Shown here one piece after another: positions 1 through 9,986 of a stretch of DNA of 64,000 nt (positions within the stretch are counted from its first letter, which is position 1; each line of letters opens with the position of its first letter). The stretch is from positions 3,162,001 to 3,226,000 of the forward strand of contig NZ_CP016442.1 in NCBI RefSeq assembly GCF_001742165.1, read 5' to 3'. The DNA is from Burkholderia stabilis. Its GTDB lineage: Bacteria; Pseudomonadota; Gammaproteobacteria; Burkholderiales; Burkholderiaceae. The notes under the pieces were generated by a model. It did not search any database. It was given only the letters and a program-made list of their open reading frames with translations, and was not told the DNA's origin. The position numbers and the translations under genes are program-made.

Positions 1-57
1 CGATTCCGCCGGATCGGGCTCCTGCGTTTTCTTGAATCGTTTGAAGAAGCTGAACAT
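1..57 (-). CDS. ftsY: Signal recognition particle receptor FtsY, N-terminal fragment
   Basis: Only the first 19 codons lie in the window; the gene continues leftward past position 1. The peptide begins MFSFFKRFKK followed by a Gln/Glu/Pro-rich stretch, the short amphipathic start and acidic linker expected of FtsY, the GTPase that docks SRP-ribosome complexes at the membrane. The GTPase domain is outside the window, so identity rests on this N-terminus and on divergence from rsmD, a common ftsY neighbour in proteobacteria. The 216 bp up to rsmD must hold both promoters; I see no convincing hexamers there. Confidence 0.75.
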   Translation of the reverse strand, partial: MFSFFKRFKKTQEPDPAES

Positions 58-273
58 GGTCTGACGTCGGGAAGAGGGCGGGCCGCCGCGAGGAGCGGGG
101 CGCCGGAGGGGCCGTTCTGCGTTCGCGCGGGCGCGGCGCACGGCGGCCGAAACCGAGCATTTTATCAGTGCGGCGTGGCGCTCGCGTCAGTGTGCGCCGC
201 CGCTGTGGTAACGTGCGCCTGTTTGGCGGTGCGCCCTGGCGCGCGCCCGGTCCCTCCGTTGTCACTATTCCGT

Positions 274-888
274 ATGTCCCGTTCCTCTTCCGGCCGCCCG
301 GCGGCCCCGCCCAGCCGCGGCAAGCCGCACACGATCCGCATCATCGGCGGCGACTGGAAACGCACGCCGCTCGCGGTGCTCGACCTCGACGGCCTGCGGC
401 CGACACCCGATCGCGTGCGCGAGACGCTGTTCAACTGGCTCGGCCAGGATCTCGAAGGCCGGCGCTGCCTCGACCTGTTCGCCGGTACCGGCGCGCTCGG
501 CTTCGAGGCCGCTTCGCGCGGCGCGTCGAGCGTCGTGATGGTCGAGCGCCATCCGCGTGCCGCGCAGCAGCTGCGCGCGATCAAGGACAAACTCGGCGCC
601 CGCATGGTCGAGGTCGCGGAGGCCGATGCGCTGCGGCTCGCGGCCGGGCTCACGCCGGGTGCGTTCGACGTCGTGTTTCTCGATCCGCCTTTCGGCGATA
701 CGGCCGCGCTCGAGCGCGCGATCACGCTGTCGGCGCCGCTCGTCGCGGCGGGCGGCGCGCTGTACGTCGAGACGGGCGAGGAACTCGATCCGGCCGCGCA
801 CGACGCGCTCGCAGGCTGGCAGGTCGTGAAGCACGGCAAGGCCGGTGCGGTTCACTATCATTTGCTGCGGCGCGAAAATGATGAATAA
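274..888 (+). CDS. rsmD: 16S rRNA (guanine(966)-N(2))-methyltransferase RsmD
   Basis: A SAM-dependent methyltransferase that modifies G966 of 16S rRNA in the small subunit. The 204-residue product has the SAM-binding loop DLFAGTGALGFE near residue 70 and the catalytic NPPY-type motif written DPPF near residue 135, both typical of RsmD. An upstream in-frame ATG at 175 would add 33 Cys/Ala/Pro-rich residues that do not resemble the family, so the ATG at 274 (MSRSSSGRP) is preferred; the conserved part starts at IRIIGGDWK. It is followed after 111 bp by coaD on the same strand, a common pairing. Confidence 0.93.
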   Translation: MSRSSSGRPAAPPSRGKPHTIRIIGGDWKRTPLAVLDLDGLRPTPDRVRETLFNWLGQDLEGRRCLDLFAGTGALGFEAASRGASSVVMVERHPRAAQQLRAIKDKLGARMVEVAEADALRLAAGLTPGAFDVVFLDPPFGDTAALERAITLSAPLVAAGGALYVETGEELDPAAHDALAGWQVVKHGKAGAVHYHLLRRENDE

Positions 889-1497
<609 letters not shown>

Positions 1498-1541
1498 CGC
1501 GGCGCCGGCCGGTTTCGTCGAGAAGCCGGCCGCTGGCCTGA

Positions 1542-1823
<282 letters not shown>

Positions 1824-1906
1824 CCATGGGGTGACGCGTGCGGCCGTCAGGCGGCATTGCGCCACGACTCCCCCGAGCGGCGCCGCCTGGCGCCGCTTCA
1901 TCCGCT

Positions 1907-2974
1907 TCAGCCCAGCAATTCGCGCAGCGCTGCGACGAGCGCATCGCATTCGGCGTCGGTGCCGACGGTGATGCGCAGATGCTGGTCGATCCGCGGCAGC
2001 CGGAAGTGCCGCACGAAAATCTCCCGTTCCTTCAGCTTCGCTGCGATCGCGCCCGCATCGTGCGCGGGATGACGTGCGAACACGAAATTCGCGGCCGACG
2101 GCACGACGTCGAAGCCGAGCGCGTCGAGCGCCTGCGTGAGCCGCGTGCGGCTGTCGATTACGCGTCGGCAGGTCGCGTCGAAATAGTCGGTGTCCTCGTA
2201 CGCGGCCTGCGCGGCAGCCTGCGCGAGCCGGTCGAGCGGATAGGAGTTGAAGCTGTCCTTCACGCGGTTCAGCGCGTCGATCAGTGCCGCATCGCCGAAC
2301 GCGAAGCCGACGCGCATGCCCGCGAGCGAGCGCGCTTTCGACGTCGTGTGCACGACCAGCAGGTTCGGATGGCGGTCGATCAGCATAATCGCGGACTGCG
2401 CGCCGAAATCGACGTACGCTTCGTCGATCACGACGACCGACGACGGATTCGCAGCTGCGATCCGTTCGACGTCCTCGAGCGGCAGCGCGCGCCCGGTCGG
2501 TGCATTCGGGTTCGGGAACAGCACGCCGCCGGCGTCGTCGAGATAATCGTCGACTCGGATCGAGAAGTCGTCCGCGAGCGGCACGATCGTGGTCTCGACG
2601 CCGTACAGGCGCGCATAGGTCGGATAGAAGCTGTACGTGATGTCGGGAAAGCGCAGCGGCCGGTCGTGCTTGAGCAGTGCCTGGAATGCGTGCGCGAGCA
2701 CCTCGTCGGAGCCGTTGCCGACGAACACCTGCTCGGGCCTGATGCGGTGATGGGCCGCGACCGTCTCGCGCAGCGCGCGTGCGACCGGGTCTGGATAACG
2801 GCGCAGCGTGTCGCCGGTCTCCCCGAGTTCACGTGCGATCGCCGCGACGACGCGCGGCGACGGCGGATAGGGATTCTCGTTGGTGTTCAGCTTGACCGGG
2901 TGCGCGAGCGCGGGCTGCTCGCCCGGCACGTAAGGCACGAGTTGCTGAATGACGTCGCTCCAGTAACGGCTCAC
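1907..2974 (-). CDS. hisC: Histidinol-phosphate aminotransferase
   Basis: A PLP-dependent class I/II aminotransferase converting imidazole-acetol phosphate and glutamate to histidinol phosphate. The 355-residue protein has the [12 protein letters not shown] substrate-loop motif, the NPNAPTG motif, a DEAYVDF motif and the PLP lysine in [10 protein letters not shown]. The start is taken as the GTG at 2974 ([10 protein letters not shown]), preceded by AGGAG at 7 nt; an ATG 44 codons upstream would add a Cys/Pro-rich extension not seen in HisC. It lies downstream of pth, away from any other his gene in the window, so it may be a second hisC copy (inference). Aromatic or other aminotransferase activity is possible. 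Confidence 0.9.
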   Translation of the reverse strand: MSRYWSDVIQQLVPYVPGEQPALAHPVKLNTNENPYPPSPRVVAAIARELGETGDTLRRYPDPVARALRETVAAHHRIRPEQVFVGNGSDEVLAHAFQALLKHDRPLRFPDITYSFYPTYARLYGVETTIVPLADDFSIRVDDYLDDAGGVLFPNPNAPTGRALPLEDVERIAAANPSSVVVIDEAYVDFGAQSAIMLIDRHPNLLVVHTTSKARSLAGMRVGFAFGDAALIDALNRVKDSFNSYPLDRLAQAAAQAAYEDTDYFDATCRRVIDSRTRLTQALDALGFDVVPSAANFVFARHPAHDAGAIAAKLKEREIFVRHFRLPRIDQHLRITVGTDAECDALVAALRELLG

Positions 2975-3077
2975 CGCATGGCTCCTGTCGGGCAAAACGA
3001 CGAGATTACAGCATGTGCGCGTGACGGTGGGGAGGGCGGGGCCGTCCGGCGAGGCCGGACAACCCGGTGCAATGCGG

Positions 3078-3677
3078 TCAGTTGCGATGCAACTGCATCG
3101 TCGCACGGTCGAGTTCGCCCTTGACGACCATCGGCATCACGGCCAGTGCGCGTTCGATCGACGCGTCGATCACGTCCTGCTCCTCGCGGCGCGGCGGCTT
3201 CAGCACGAAGTTCGCGACGTCGGGTTTCGCGCCGGCGCGCGCGCTTTCCGGAATCAGGTCGCGCGGATGGCCGATGCCGATCCGCAGCCGCCAGTACTGC
3301 TGCGACGACAGGTGCGCGGAGATGTCCTTGAGGCCGTTGTGGCCGCCACTGCCGCCGCCGAGCTTCAGCTTCACGGTGCCGGGCGGCAGGTCGAGCTCGT
3401 CGTGCGCGACGAGGATCTGGTCGGGCAGGATCTTGAAGAATTGCGCGAGCGCGACGACCGACTGGCCGGAGCGGTTCATGTAGGTCTGCGGCTCGAGCAG
3501 ATGGACTTCCTCGCCGTGCAGGCGCGCTTTCGCGTAGAAGCCGTGGAAGCGACGCTCGTCGCGCAGCGTCGTGCCTGCTTCGCGGGCGAGCTGGTCGATC
3601 AGCCAGAAGCCGGCATTGTGGCGCGTCGCGGTGTATTCCGCCCCGGGATTGCCGAGGCCGACGATCAGTTTGATCAT
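3078..3677 (-). CDS. pth: Peptidyl-tRNA hydrolase
   Basis: Releases tRNA from prematurely dropped peptidyl-tRNA. The 199-residue protein has the family signature at the N-terminus ([21 protein letters not shown], which contains the catalytic His) and further conserved blocks [21 protein letters not shown] and [13 protein letters not shown]. Length matches bacterial Pth. It follows rplY on the same strand but is separated from it by a strong terminator hairpin at 3713-3749, so its expression probably needs readthrough or its own promoter. hisC starts about 100 bp downstream. Confidence 0.97.
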   Translation of the reverse strand: MIKLIVGLGNPGAEYTATRHNAGFWLIDQLAREAGTTLRDERRFHGFYAKARLHGEEVHLLEPQTYMNRSGQSVVALAQFFKILPDQILVAHDELDLPPGTVKLKLGGGSGGHNGLKDISAHLSSQQYWRLRIGIGHPRDLIPESARAGAKPDVANFVLKPPRREEQDVIDASIERALAVMPMVVKGELDRATMQLHRN

Positions 3678-3712
3678 GACGTTTCGAAGGCGGCGACTGC
3701 CGCCTGGGCGCA

Positions 3713-3749
3713 GAAAAAGAAAAACCCGCCGGGCAAGCCGCGGCGGGTT
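3713..3749 (-). terminator. Rho-independent terminator downstream of rplY
   Basis: Read on the minus strand, AACCCGCCG and CGGCGGGTT form a 9-bp GC-rich stem around a short loop, followed by TTTCTTTTT. It lies 49 bp after the rplY stop and 36 bp before the pth start, so it ends the prs-rplY transcript and may attenuate pth. Confidence 0.85.
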
Positions 3750-3797
3750 GCGTCGACCGTTTCGTGAAACGGATCGATTGGGCGCGTAGGCAGCCGC

Positions 3798-4400
3798 TTA
3801 GGCAGCCGGCGTTTCGCCTGCTGCGTCCGACACGGCGCCAGCCGGGACCGTCGCCGATGCGACAACCGGGTTTTCCGCGTCGATGTGTGCGACCAGCGCG
3901 ACACCGTTCGGCAGCGTGATGTCCTTCGCGTGCAGCGATTGACCGGCTTCGATCTTCGACAGATCAACTTCGAGGAACTCCGGCAGGGCAGCCGGCAGGC
4001 ACTCGATTTCGATTTCCGTCGCGACGTGCGAGACGATCGCGCTCGACAGCTTCACTGCCGGGCTGGCTTCAGCGTTCAGGAAGTGCAGCGGCACCTTCGT
4101 GTGCAGCTTCTTCGATGCGTCAACGCGCTGGAAGTCAACGTGCAGCACCAGTTGCTTGAACGGGTGGTATTGCACGTCGCGCAGCAGAACCTGTTGCGAC
4201 TGGCCGGCCACTTCGAGGTCGAGGATCGACGAGTGGAAAGCTTCCTTCTTCAGGGCGTGCCACAGAGCGTTGTGATCGAGTTCGATCTTTTGCGGGGCTG
4301 CTTCGCCACCGTAAACGATACCCGTGGTCTTACCGGCGTTGCGCAGGCGGCGGCTCGCACCCGTACCTTGCTGTTGGCGCTCGAAAGCGACGACTTTCAT
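3798..4400 (-). CDS. rplY: 50S ribosomal protein L25 (Ctc/TL5 type)
   Basis: Binds 5S rRNA in the central protuberance of the 50S subunit. At 200 residues it is the long form: an N-terminal L25 domain (residues 1 to about 95) followed by the Ctc/TL5 C-terminal beta domain (about 100-190) and an Ala/Pro-rich tail. The ATG at 4400 (MKVVAFER) is chosen; a second ATG four codons upstream (MENHMKVV) has no better context. It lies downstream of prs, the standard prs-rplY-pth order of proteobacteria, and ends at a strong terminator. Confidence 0.96.
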   Translation of the reverse strand: MKVVAFERQQQGTGASRRLRNAGKTTGIVYGGEAAPQKIELDHNALWHALKKEAFHSSILDLEVAGQSQQVLLRDVQYHPFKQLVLHVDFQRVDASKKLHTKVPLHFLNAEASPAVKLSSAIVSHVATEIEIECLPAALPEFLEVDLSKIEAGQSLHAKDITLPNGVALVAHIDAENPVVASATVPAGAVSDAAGETPAA

Positions 4401-4501
4401 GTGATTCTCCATGTGCTGCCCGCGACCAGGCAGTAAAACGGGGCCGTCAAACGGCGGCCCCTGATGAAACGGCCGGGGTTTCGTCTATCCCGTCCGATTG
4501 T

Positions 4502-4533
4502 GCAAAAAGCGAAGCGTCGCCGCTTCGCTTTCT
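4502..4533 (-). terminator. Rho-independent terminator between prs and rplY
   Basis: On the minus strand, AAAGCGAAGCG pairs with CGCTTCGCTTT around a short loop, followed by TTTTTGC. It lies about 30 bp past the prs stop. It would partly or fully separate prs from rplY, giving rplY its own regulation. A further GC hairpin at 4440-4461 lacks a T-tract. Confidence 0.75.
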
Positions 4534-4562
4534 GCGCATACTTTTGATTCGTCGATTCGCGA

Positions 4563-5519
4563 TCAGGATTCCGCGAACAGCGACATCACCGAATCGCCGC
4601 GGCGGATCCGCGAGAACGTTTCTGCCAGCAGGCTCGCGCTCGTCAGCGAGCGGATCTTCGAGCATGCCAGCGATTCGGCCGACAGCGGGATCGTATCAGT
4701 GACGACCAGCTCGTCGAGTGCCGATGCGGCGATGCGGTCAGCGGCGCCGCCCGACAGCACCGGGTGCGTCGCGTAGGCGAACACCTGCTTCGCACCGCGA
4801 TCCTTCAGCACTTGCGCGGCCTTGCAGAGCGTGCCGGCCGTATCGACCATGTCGTCCATGATCACGCAGGTGCGGCCTTCGACTTCACCGATGATGTTCA
4901 TCACTTCGGCGATGTTCGCCTTCGGACGACGCTTGTCGATGATCGCGAGATCGCAGTTGAGCTGCTTCGCGAGTGCCCGGGCACGCACCACGCCGCCGAC
5001 GTCCGGCGACACGACGAGCAGATCCGAGTAGTTCTGCTTGCGCAGGTCACCCAGCAGGATCGGCGTTGCGTAGATGTTGTCGACCGGGATGTCGAAGAAG
5101 CCTTGAATCTGGTCGGCGTGCAGATCCATCGTGATGATCCGCTCGACGCCGGCGATTTCCAGCATGTTCGCGACGACCTTCGCCGAGATCGCGACGCGCG
5201 CCGAGCGCGGGCGGCGATCCTGACGGGCGTAGCCGAAGTAGGGGATGGCAGCGGTGATCCGGCCGGCGGATGCGCGCTTGAGCGCATCGACCATGATCAT
5301 CAGTTCCATCAGGTTGTCGTTCGTCGGCGCGCACGTGGATTGCAGGACGAAGACGTCCTTGCCGCGCACGTTTTCCTGGATCTCGACCTGGATCTCGCCG
5401 TCGGAGAAACGGCTGACCATTGCTTTGCCGAGGGGGATTCCAAGAATGTTGACGACTTCCTGGGCGAGCGCGGGATTCGCGTTGCCAGTAAAAACCATCA
5501 GGCCGTCATGGCTGCTCAT
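4563..5519 (-). CDS. prs: Ribose-phosphate pyrophosphokinase (PRPP synthetase)
   Basis: Makes PRPP from ribose 5-phosphate and ATP, feeding purine, pyrimidine, His, Trp and NAD synthesis. The 318-residue class I enzyme shows the ATP-site block around [10 protein letters not shown], the divalent-cation signature [12 protein letters not shown] near residue 130, and the PRPP-binding loop [12 protein letters not shown] near residue 220. Length and start ([10 protein letters not shown]) match the family. tRNA-Gln lies just upstream on the same strand, and ispE beyond it, an arrangement conserved in many betaproteobacteria. apt, a PRPP-using gene, is elsewhere in the window. Confidence 0.98.
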   Translation of the reverse strand: MSSHDGLMVFTGNANPALAQEVVNILGIPLGKAMVSRFSDGEIQVEIQENVRGKDVFVLQSTCAPTNDNLMELMIMVDALKRASAGRITAAIPYFGYARQDRRPRSARVAISAKVVANMLEIAGVERIITMDLHADQIQGFFDIPVDNIYATPILLGDLRKQNYSDLLVVSPDVGGVVRARALAKQLNCDLAIIDKRRPKANIAEVMNIIGEVEGRTCVIMDDMVDTAGTLCKAAQVLKDRGAKQVFAYATHPVLSGGAADRIAASALDELVVTDTIPLSAESLACSKIRSLTSASLLAETFSRIRRGDSVMSLFAES

Positions 5520-5563
5520 CGTGCACCTGCTTCAGGCTTAGGCGGGAAATGCGGGAAAATTTT

Positions 5564-5640
5564 TGGCAGGGGAGGAAGGACTCGAACCCTCGCATGCCGG
5601 AATCAAAATCCGGTGCCTTGACCAACTTGGCGACTCCCCT
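5564..5640 (-). tRNA. tRNA-Gln (anticodon TTG)
   Basis: On the minus strand the 7-bp acceptor AGGGGAG / CTCCCCT closes a full cloverleaf. The D-arm is GCCAAGTTGGTCAAGGC, the anticodon stem CCGGA/TCCGG encloses the loop TTTTGAT (anticodon TTG, glutamine), and the T-arm contains GTTCGAGTC. The 3' CCA is encoded. It lies 44 bp upstream of prs and 55 bp after the ispE stop, so it is probably processed out of the ispE-prs transcript or starts its own. Confidence 0.97.
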
Positions 5641-5695
5641 ACACTTAACTGATAACTTCACCGGACTTGTGTAGGCCATCCGGCAAAGTAAAACT

Positions 5696-6577
5696 TCATG
5701 ACGCGAAAGCGAAGAGCGGATGCTCGTTCAGGCTCTCGGCAACTGCACCGTTCCAACCGGTGGGCAGCTTGGCTTTCGCCGTTTCTGCCTCATGCTTGCT
5801 ACGAAACGCTGCAAACACACTTGCTCCGGAGCCGGTCATCCTCGCGGGGGTCACATCATACAACCATTTGACCACCTGCGCAACTTCCGCGTACTTACTT
5901 GTCACAACTTGCTGCATATCGTTCCGGCCGAAGCTGTCTGGCCATCCCGCATCGCTGTTTTGCTGTGCAAGAAAGTCAGCAATTGTGACTGGCTTCGAAT
6001 CTCTTGTCAACAACTCATCTGAAAAAATTTCAGCGGTCGGGACATGAACACGTGGCGTCACAACCAAGAACCAGCGAGTCGGCAATTCTACCTCAGCTAA
6101 TTCTTCTCCGATACCCTCTGCGAACGCATTTTTTCCAAAAATAAAAAACGGGACGTCTGCGCCGAGTTTGACCGCGAGCGACTGGAGCTCTGCGCGCGGC
6201 AGGTCGAGTCCCCACAGGCGGTTCAGTGCGAGCAGCGTCGTCGCTGCGTCGGAACTGCCGCCGCCGAGGCCGGCGCCCATCGGCAGACACTTGTCGATCT
6301 CGATGTCGACGCCGGACGGGGTGCCCGTGTGCGCTTTCAGCAGGTTGGCCGCGCGTACGACGAGATCGCTTTCCTCGGGCACGCCGGGCACGTCGGTGAC
6401 GCGCGCGACGCGGCCGTCGTCGCGCAGCGTGAAGTGCAGCGTATCGCCCCAGTTCAGCAGCTGGAACACGCTCTGCAGATCGTGATAGCCGTTCGGGCGG
6501 CGGCCGGTGATGTGCAGGAACAGGTTGAGTTTCGCGGGCGCGAGGCAGTTGCGCAGCGAGCGGGTCGAATCGGTCAT
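5696..6577 (-). CDS. ispE: 4-diphosphocytidyl-2-C-methyl-D-erythritol kinase
   Basis: A GHMP-family kinase that phosphorylates CDP-ME in the MEP isoprenoid pathway. The 293-residue protein has the family features: an N-terminal [20 protein letters not shown] block, the glycine-rich ATP loop [14 protein letters not shown] near residue 98, and a C-terminal [12 protein letters not shown] motif near residue 245. The 3' part is noticeably less GC-rich than its neighbours (AT-rich codons around 5850-6150), but the reading frame is intact. It starts 27 bp after the lolB stop, as part of the TPR-lolB-ispE-tRNA-prs series. Confidence 0.97.
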   Translation of the reverse strand: MTDSTRSLRNCLAPAKLNLFLHITGRRPNGYHDLQSVFQLLNWGDTLHFTLRDDGRVARVTDVPGVPEESDLVVRAANLLKAHTGTPSGVDIEIDKCLPMGAGLGGGSSDAATTLLALNRLWGLDLPRAELQSLAVKLGADVPFFIFGKNAFAEGIGEELAEVELPTRWFLVVTPRVHVPTAEIFSDELLTRDSKPVTIADFLAQQNSDAGWPDSFGRNDMQQVVTSKYAEVAQVVKWLYDVTPARMTGSGASVFAAFRSKHEAETAKAKLPTGWNGAVAESLNEHPLFAFAS

Positions 6578-6604
6578 GCTTGTATCGTGGCTAGGCGCGC
6601 GTGC

Positions 6605-7225
6605 TCACTGATCGAGCACGAGCTTGATGTCGAGCGGCGGCGTCGCGCGCACGAGGTTGACGCGCTTGACGCCCGTGGCCGGGGCATCCGCGTAGGCAAG
6701 GTAATCGATCGTCCAGCCGTCCTGGCGGATCTGCTTCACGCGCGTGCCGTCAGCCGGATCGCGTACCGTTTCCGCGGGCGTCGCGGGCGCGGGTGTCGGC
6801 TGCAGCCAGTAGCGCAGGCCCGCGAGCGGCAGCTCGAAGCCGAGCGTTTTCTGCATCAGATCGCCGACGTCCGCCGCATATTGCGTCGGACGGTTCGGCA
6901 ACTCGAGCGATGCCGCACTCGGCGTCGATTTCACGACGGCGAGCGTCTGGCCGAGCGGGCTGCGCAGCTCGAGCGACACGTCGTCGCCATGCTCCTGCCA
7001 GTCGAAGTTGCCGTACACGTTCTGCTGCTTGCCGAGACGGTCGTCGTACTGCACCGCGAAGCGGCCGTGGTAAGCGTGTGTCGAGGCGGTCTGCAGGGCC
7101 GTGCCGGTCGGCGCGCTTGCCGATGGCGGCGTGCTCGCGCAGCCGGCGAGCGCGAGCGCCGCGCCGGCTGCGGCCAGCGTGCGCTGCGCGCGGGAGGACA
7201 GGGAAAGCTTCGGGAACATCTGCAT
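6605..7225 (-). CDS. lolB: Outer-membrane lipoprotein receptor LolB
   Basis: The outer-membrane lipoprotein that accepts lipoproteins from LolA and inserts them into the outer membrane. The 206-residue product has a signal peptide with lipobox LALAGC (Cys at about residue 29), followed by a LolA/LolB-like beta fold with the conserved GRFAVQY start and a WTIDYLAY stretch near the end. The chosen ATG overlaps the stop of the upstream TPR gene as TGATG, indicating translational coupling; a longer frame upstream is antisense noise. ispE follows after 27 bp. Confidence 0.93.
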   Translation of the reverse strand: MQMFPKLSLSSRAQRTLAAAGAALALAGCASTPPSASAPTGTALQTASTHAYHGRFAVQYDDRLGKQQNVYGNFDWQEHGDDVSLELRSPLGQTLAVVKSTPSAASLELPNRPTQYAADVGDLMQKTLGFELPLAGLRYWLQPTPAPATPAETVRDPADGTRVKQIRQDGWTIDYLAYADAPATGVKRVNLVRATPPLDIKLVLDQ

Positions 7226-9048
7226 CAAAGGCCGTTGATCTGCAGGCGTTTGAGCGTCTGCACGAGCGTTTCGTTGTCGGGTTCGAGCTTCTGCGCGGCA
7301 CGCAGCGCGGAACGCGCGTCGTCCTGCGCGCCGCTCTTCCACAGCACTTCGCCCAGATGCGCGCCGATCTCGGCGTTCGGCTGCAGGTCGTACGCGCGCC
7401 GCAGCACCTTCGCCGCGCCGGCCGTGTCGCCCATCCGGTACTTCACCCAGCCGAGGCTGTCCATGATGTAGGCGTCGTTCGGCGCGAGCGACATCGCCTT
7501 GTCGATCAGCTTGCTGGCTTCGGGCAGGCGCTGGTTGCGGTCGGCGAGCGAATAGCCGAGCGCGTTGTACGCCTGCGGGTTGTCGGGCTGCGTGCGGATC
7601 AGCTCGCGCAACTGCTTTTCCATCGTCGTGTAGTGGCCGGTCTTTTCGGCCGCCATCGCGTAGTCGTAGCGCAGGTCGGGATCGTCGGGGAAGTCCTGGA
7701 CCGCCTGTCCGAGCCGGGCCTCGGCTTCCGGATAGCGTTTCGCGGTGAACAGGATCGACGCGTCGGTGCGAGCGACCACGGCCGCGTCGCGCGGATCCGA
7801 GATGGGCAGGTCGTCGAGCACCTTGCGTGCCTCGTCGGTCTTGCCCTGTTTCTGCAGCAGCTGCGCGCGCGTGATCTGCGCGGGGAGGTAGTGCTGGCTC
7901 GCCTGGTCGACCTTGTCGAGCCATTGCGACGCCTGTGCGTCGTTGTCCTGGTCGATCGCGATCTGCGCGAGGTAGATGTAGCCTTGGCCGACGTCGAGGT
8001 TCGGCTGCTTGTCGCCGAGCTGCACGTACTGCTTCAGGTAGGCGGTCGCTTCGTCGAGCTTCTTCTGCTGGATCTTGATCAACGCGAGCGCCATCAGCGG
8101 CGTCGGATCCTTCGAGTCGAGCTTGCGCATCGTCTCGAACTGCTTTTGCGCATCGTCGAGGCGATCGTCGGCGAGATAAAGCTGCGACAGCGCGAGCCGC
8201 GCGTCGCGCGACTTCGGATTCTGCTGAACATATTTCTCGAACGACGCGATGCCGGCCGCGCGTTCCGCCGGCCCCATCTGCGACAGCATCAGGGCCGCCG
8301 GCAGGTAGTCGGGGCGCAGCTGCAGCGCCTGCTTCAGCGACTGCGCGGCGCCGTCCTTGTCGTCGACCGCGAGCTGCTGCCGCGCGATCGCGAGCTGCGC
8401 CTCGGGCCGGTTCATGTCGTTCTTCAGCATGTCCTTCAGCACCGCGAGGCCGCCGACGCGGTCAGGGCCGCGCACGAGCAGCGCCTGCAGCGCGAGGATC
8501 GCGGGGCCGCGCGTCTCGCCGGTCGCCCGGACCAGCTCGCGCGCGAGCATCGGCTGCGCGTCGGCCGGCTTGCCGGCGAGCACCAGCAGCGCGGCGTCGA
8601 CTTGCGAGGCCCGGTTCGAGTCCGGCGCGTACTGGCGCCACAGGTTCGCGGCGGACAGCGCGTCGGCCGGGCTCTGCGCGCCGAGCGCGATCTCGGTCGC
8701 GCGCTGCGCCATGCGCGGATCGCGCGTGTCGCGGGCGAGCGCGAGGTAGGTCTGGTAGGCCGGCGCGGGCTGGTTGCGCTGGAGCGCAACTTCGGCAGCG
8801 AGCACCTGGTAGACGATCTGGCTCGTCAGCGGGACGCCCGGGAGATTCTTCTGCTCGTCCGGCATCACATGCTCGAACGCGCCCTGCGACTCCGCGTCGT
8901 CCGATGCCGGATCCTGCGCGTGAGCCGGGAAGGCGGTGAGGGTCCAGGCGGCAAACAGCGCGGCGCCAAGTGCACGGCGGACCGGGAAGACGCGCGCGCC
9001 GCGCACGGCGGCGGGGCGCTTCTGAAGCAGCTTCGAGGGCAGAGTCAT
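7225..9048 (-). CDS. Exported tetratricopeptide-repeat protein
   Basis: A 607-residue protein with a Sec signal peptide (basic start, hydrophobic core, likely cleavage after AFPAHA, about residue 44). The rest is helical TPR-like repeats, clearest in two stretches: roughly residues 215-330 (pieces such as NPKSRDARLALSQLYLADDR) and 430-590 (DNPQAYNALGYSLADRN, ending near PNAEIGAHLGEVLW). It is probably a periplasmic scaffold. It is coupled to lolB through a TGATG overlap, and this TPR-lolB-ispE order is common in betaproteobacteria, suggesting an envelope-assembly role (inference). No enzymatic motif is visible. The start follows the signal-peptide fit. Confidence 0.85.
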   Translation of the reverse strand: MTLPSKLLQKRPAAVRGARVFPVRRALGAALFAAWTLTAFPAHAQDPASDDAESQGAFEHVMPDEQKNLPGVPLTSQIVYQVLAAEVALQRNQPAPAYQTYLALARDTRDPRMAQRATEIALGAQSPADALSAANLWRQYAPDSNRASQVDAALLVLAGKPADAQPMLARELVRATGETRGPAILALQALLVRGPDRVGGLAVLKDMLKNDMNRPEAQLAIARQQLAVDDKDGAAQSLKQALQLRPDYLPAALMLSQMGPAERAAGIASFEKYVQQNPKSRDARLALSQLYLADDRLDDAQKQFETMRKLDSKDPTPLMALALIKIQQKKLDEATAYLKQYVQLGDKQPNLDVGQGYIYLAQIAIDQDNDAQASQWLDKVDQASQHYLPAQITRAQLLQKQGKTDEARKVLDDLPISDPRDAAVVARTDASILFTAKRYPEAEARLGQAVQDFPDDPDLRYDYAMAAEKTGHYTTMEKQLRELIRTQPDNPQAYNALGYSLADRNQRLPEASKLIDKAMSLAPNDAYIMDSLGWVKYRMGDTAGAAKVLRRAYDLQPNAEIGAHLGEVLWKSGAQDDARSALRAAQKLEPDNETLVQTLKRLQINGL

Positions 9049-9073
9049 GGAAATCCGTTCGATGTTTCAACCG

Positions 9074-9095
9074 ATTGTAACGCGCTCGCTACAAT
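9074..9095. promoter_or_regulatory. Divergent -10-like dyad between the TPR gene and mutM
   Basis: ATTGTA (9074-9079) and TACAAT (9090-9095) form an inverted repeat with a 10-bp spacer. Each arm is a good -10 hexamer reading outward: TACAAT on the plus strand 40 bp before the mutM ATG, and TACAAT on the minus strand about 26 bp before the TPR gene start. Matching -35 boxes are weak. It could be two back-to-back promoters or an operator. Confidence 0.4.
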
Positions 9096-9134
9096 ACACG
9101 CACGATCGTGAATCCAGTCTCAGACCTGCAAAAC

Positions 9135-9962
9135 ATGCCAGAGTTGCCAGAAGTCGAAGTCACGCGGCGGGGTATCGAGCCCTTTGTCGCAGGCCGCCGC
9201 GTCGAGCGTGTCGACGTCCGTACCGCGATGCTGCGTTGGCCCGTGCCGGCGGGGCTCGCCGAGCAGTTGCGCGCGCGCGAAGTGCTCGCCGTCGAGCGTC
9301 GCGGCAAGTACCTGCTGTTCGAGGTCGACGCGGGCTGGTTCATCGTGCATCTCGGCATGACGGGCACGCTGCGCGTGCTGCCCGCGGCCGGCGTGCCCGT
9401 CGCCGCGAAGCACGACCACATCGACTGGATCTTCGACGAGTTCGTGCTGCGGTTCCGCGATCCGCGCCGCTTCGGCGCGGTTCTGTGGCACCCGCGCGAA
9501 GCGGGCGACGTGCATGCGCACCCGCTCCTCGCGAGCCTCGGCGTCGAGCCGTTCTCGCCCGCGTTCACCGGCGCGCTGCTGCATGCGCGCACGCGCGGCC
9601 GCACGGTATCGGTCAAGCAGGCGCTGCTCGCGGGCGACATGGTCGTCGGCGTCGGCAACATCTATGCGTCGGAGAGCCTGTTTCGCGCCGGCATCCGTCC
9701 GACGACGGCCGCCGGCAAGGTCTCGCTGCCGCGCTACGAGCGGCTGGCCGAAGCAGTGCGCGCGACGCTCGCCGACGCGATCGAGCGCGGCGGCAGCACC
9801 TTGCGCGATTTTGTCGGCAGCAACGGCGAAAGCGGCTACTTCCAGCTCGACTGCTTCGTCTACGACCGCGCGGGCGAGCCTTGCCGCGTATGTGGCACGC
9901 CGATCCGCCAGATCGTGCAGGGCCAGCGGTCGACCTATTTCTGCCCGACCTGCCAGCGTTGA
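9135..9962 (+). CDS. mutM: Formamidopyrimidine-DNA glycosylase (Fpg/MutM)
   Basis: Excises 8-oxoguanine and formamidopyrimidines and nicks the site by beta,delta-elimination. The 275-residue protein starts with the catalytic MPELPEVE (Pro2 nucleophile after Met removal, Glu3). It contains the helix-two-turn-helix GVGNIYASE region near residue 170 and a C-terminal zinc finger with cysteines in CRVCGTPI and YFCPTCQR. Because Pro must follow the initiator Met, the ATG at 9135 is certain and the GTG at 9108 is excluded. mutY follows after 24 bp on the same strand, so both GO-system repair enzymes form a likely operon. Confidence 0.98.
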   Translation: MPELPEVEVTRRGIEPFVAGRRVERVDVRTAMLRWPVPAGLAEQLRAREVLAVERRGKYLLFEVDAGWFIVHLGMTGTLRVLPAAGVPVAAKHDHIDWIFDEFVLRFRDPRRFGAVLWHPREAGDVHAHPLLASLGVEPFSPAFTGALLHARTRGRTVSVKQALLAGDMVVGVGNIYASESLFRAGIRPTTAAGKVSLPRYERLAEAVRATLADAIERGGSTLRDFVGSNGESGYFQLDCFVYDRAGEPCRVCGTPIRQIVQGQRSTYFCPTCQR

Positions 9963-9986
9963 ACCTCTTTTCCAAGATCAGAAAAC

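Noticed and set aside
175-273. Upstream in-frame ATG as the start of RsmD
   Set aside because: The added 33 residues are Cys/Pro-rich and unlike RsmD N-termini; the ATG at 274 gives the family length.
4440-4461. GC hairpin between rplY and prs as a terminator
   Set aside because: The stem GGGGCCG/CGGCCCC has no T-tract, and the T-rich hairpin at 4502-4533 already fits that role.
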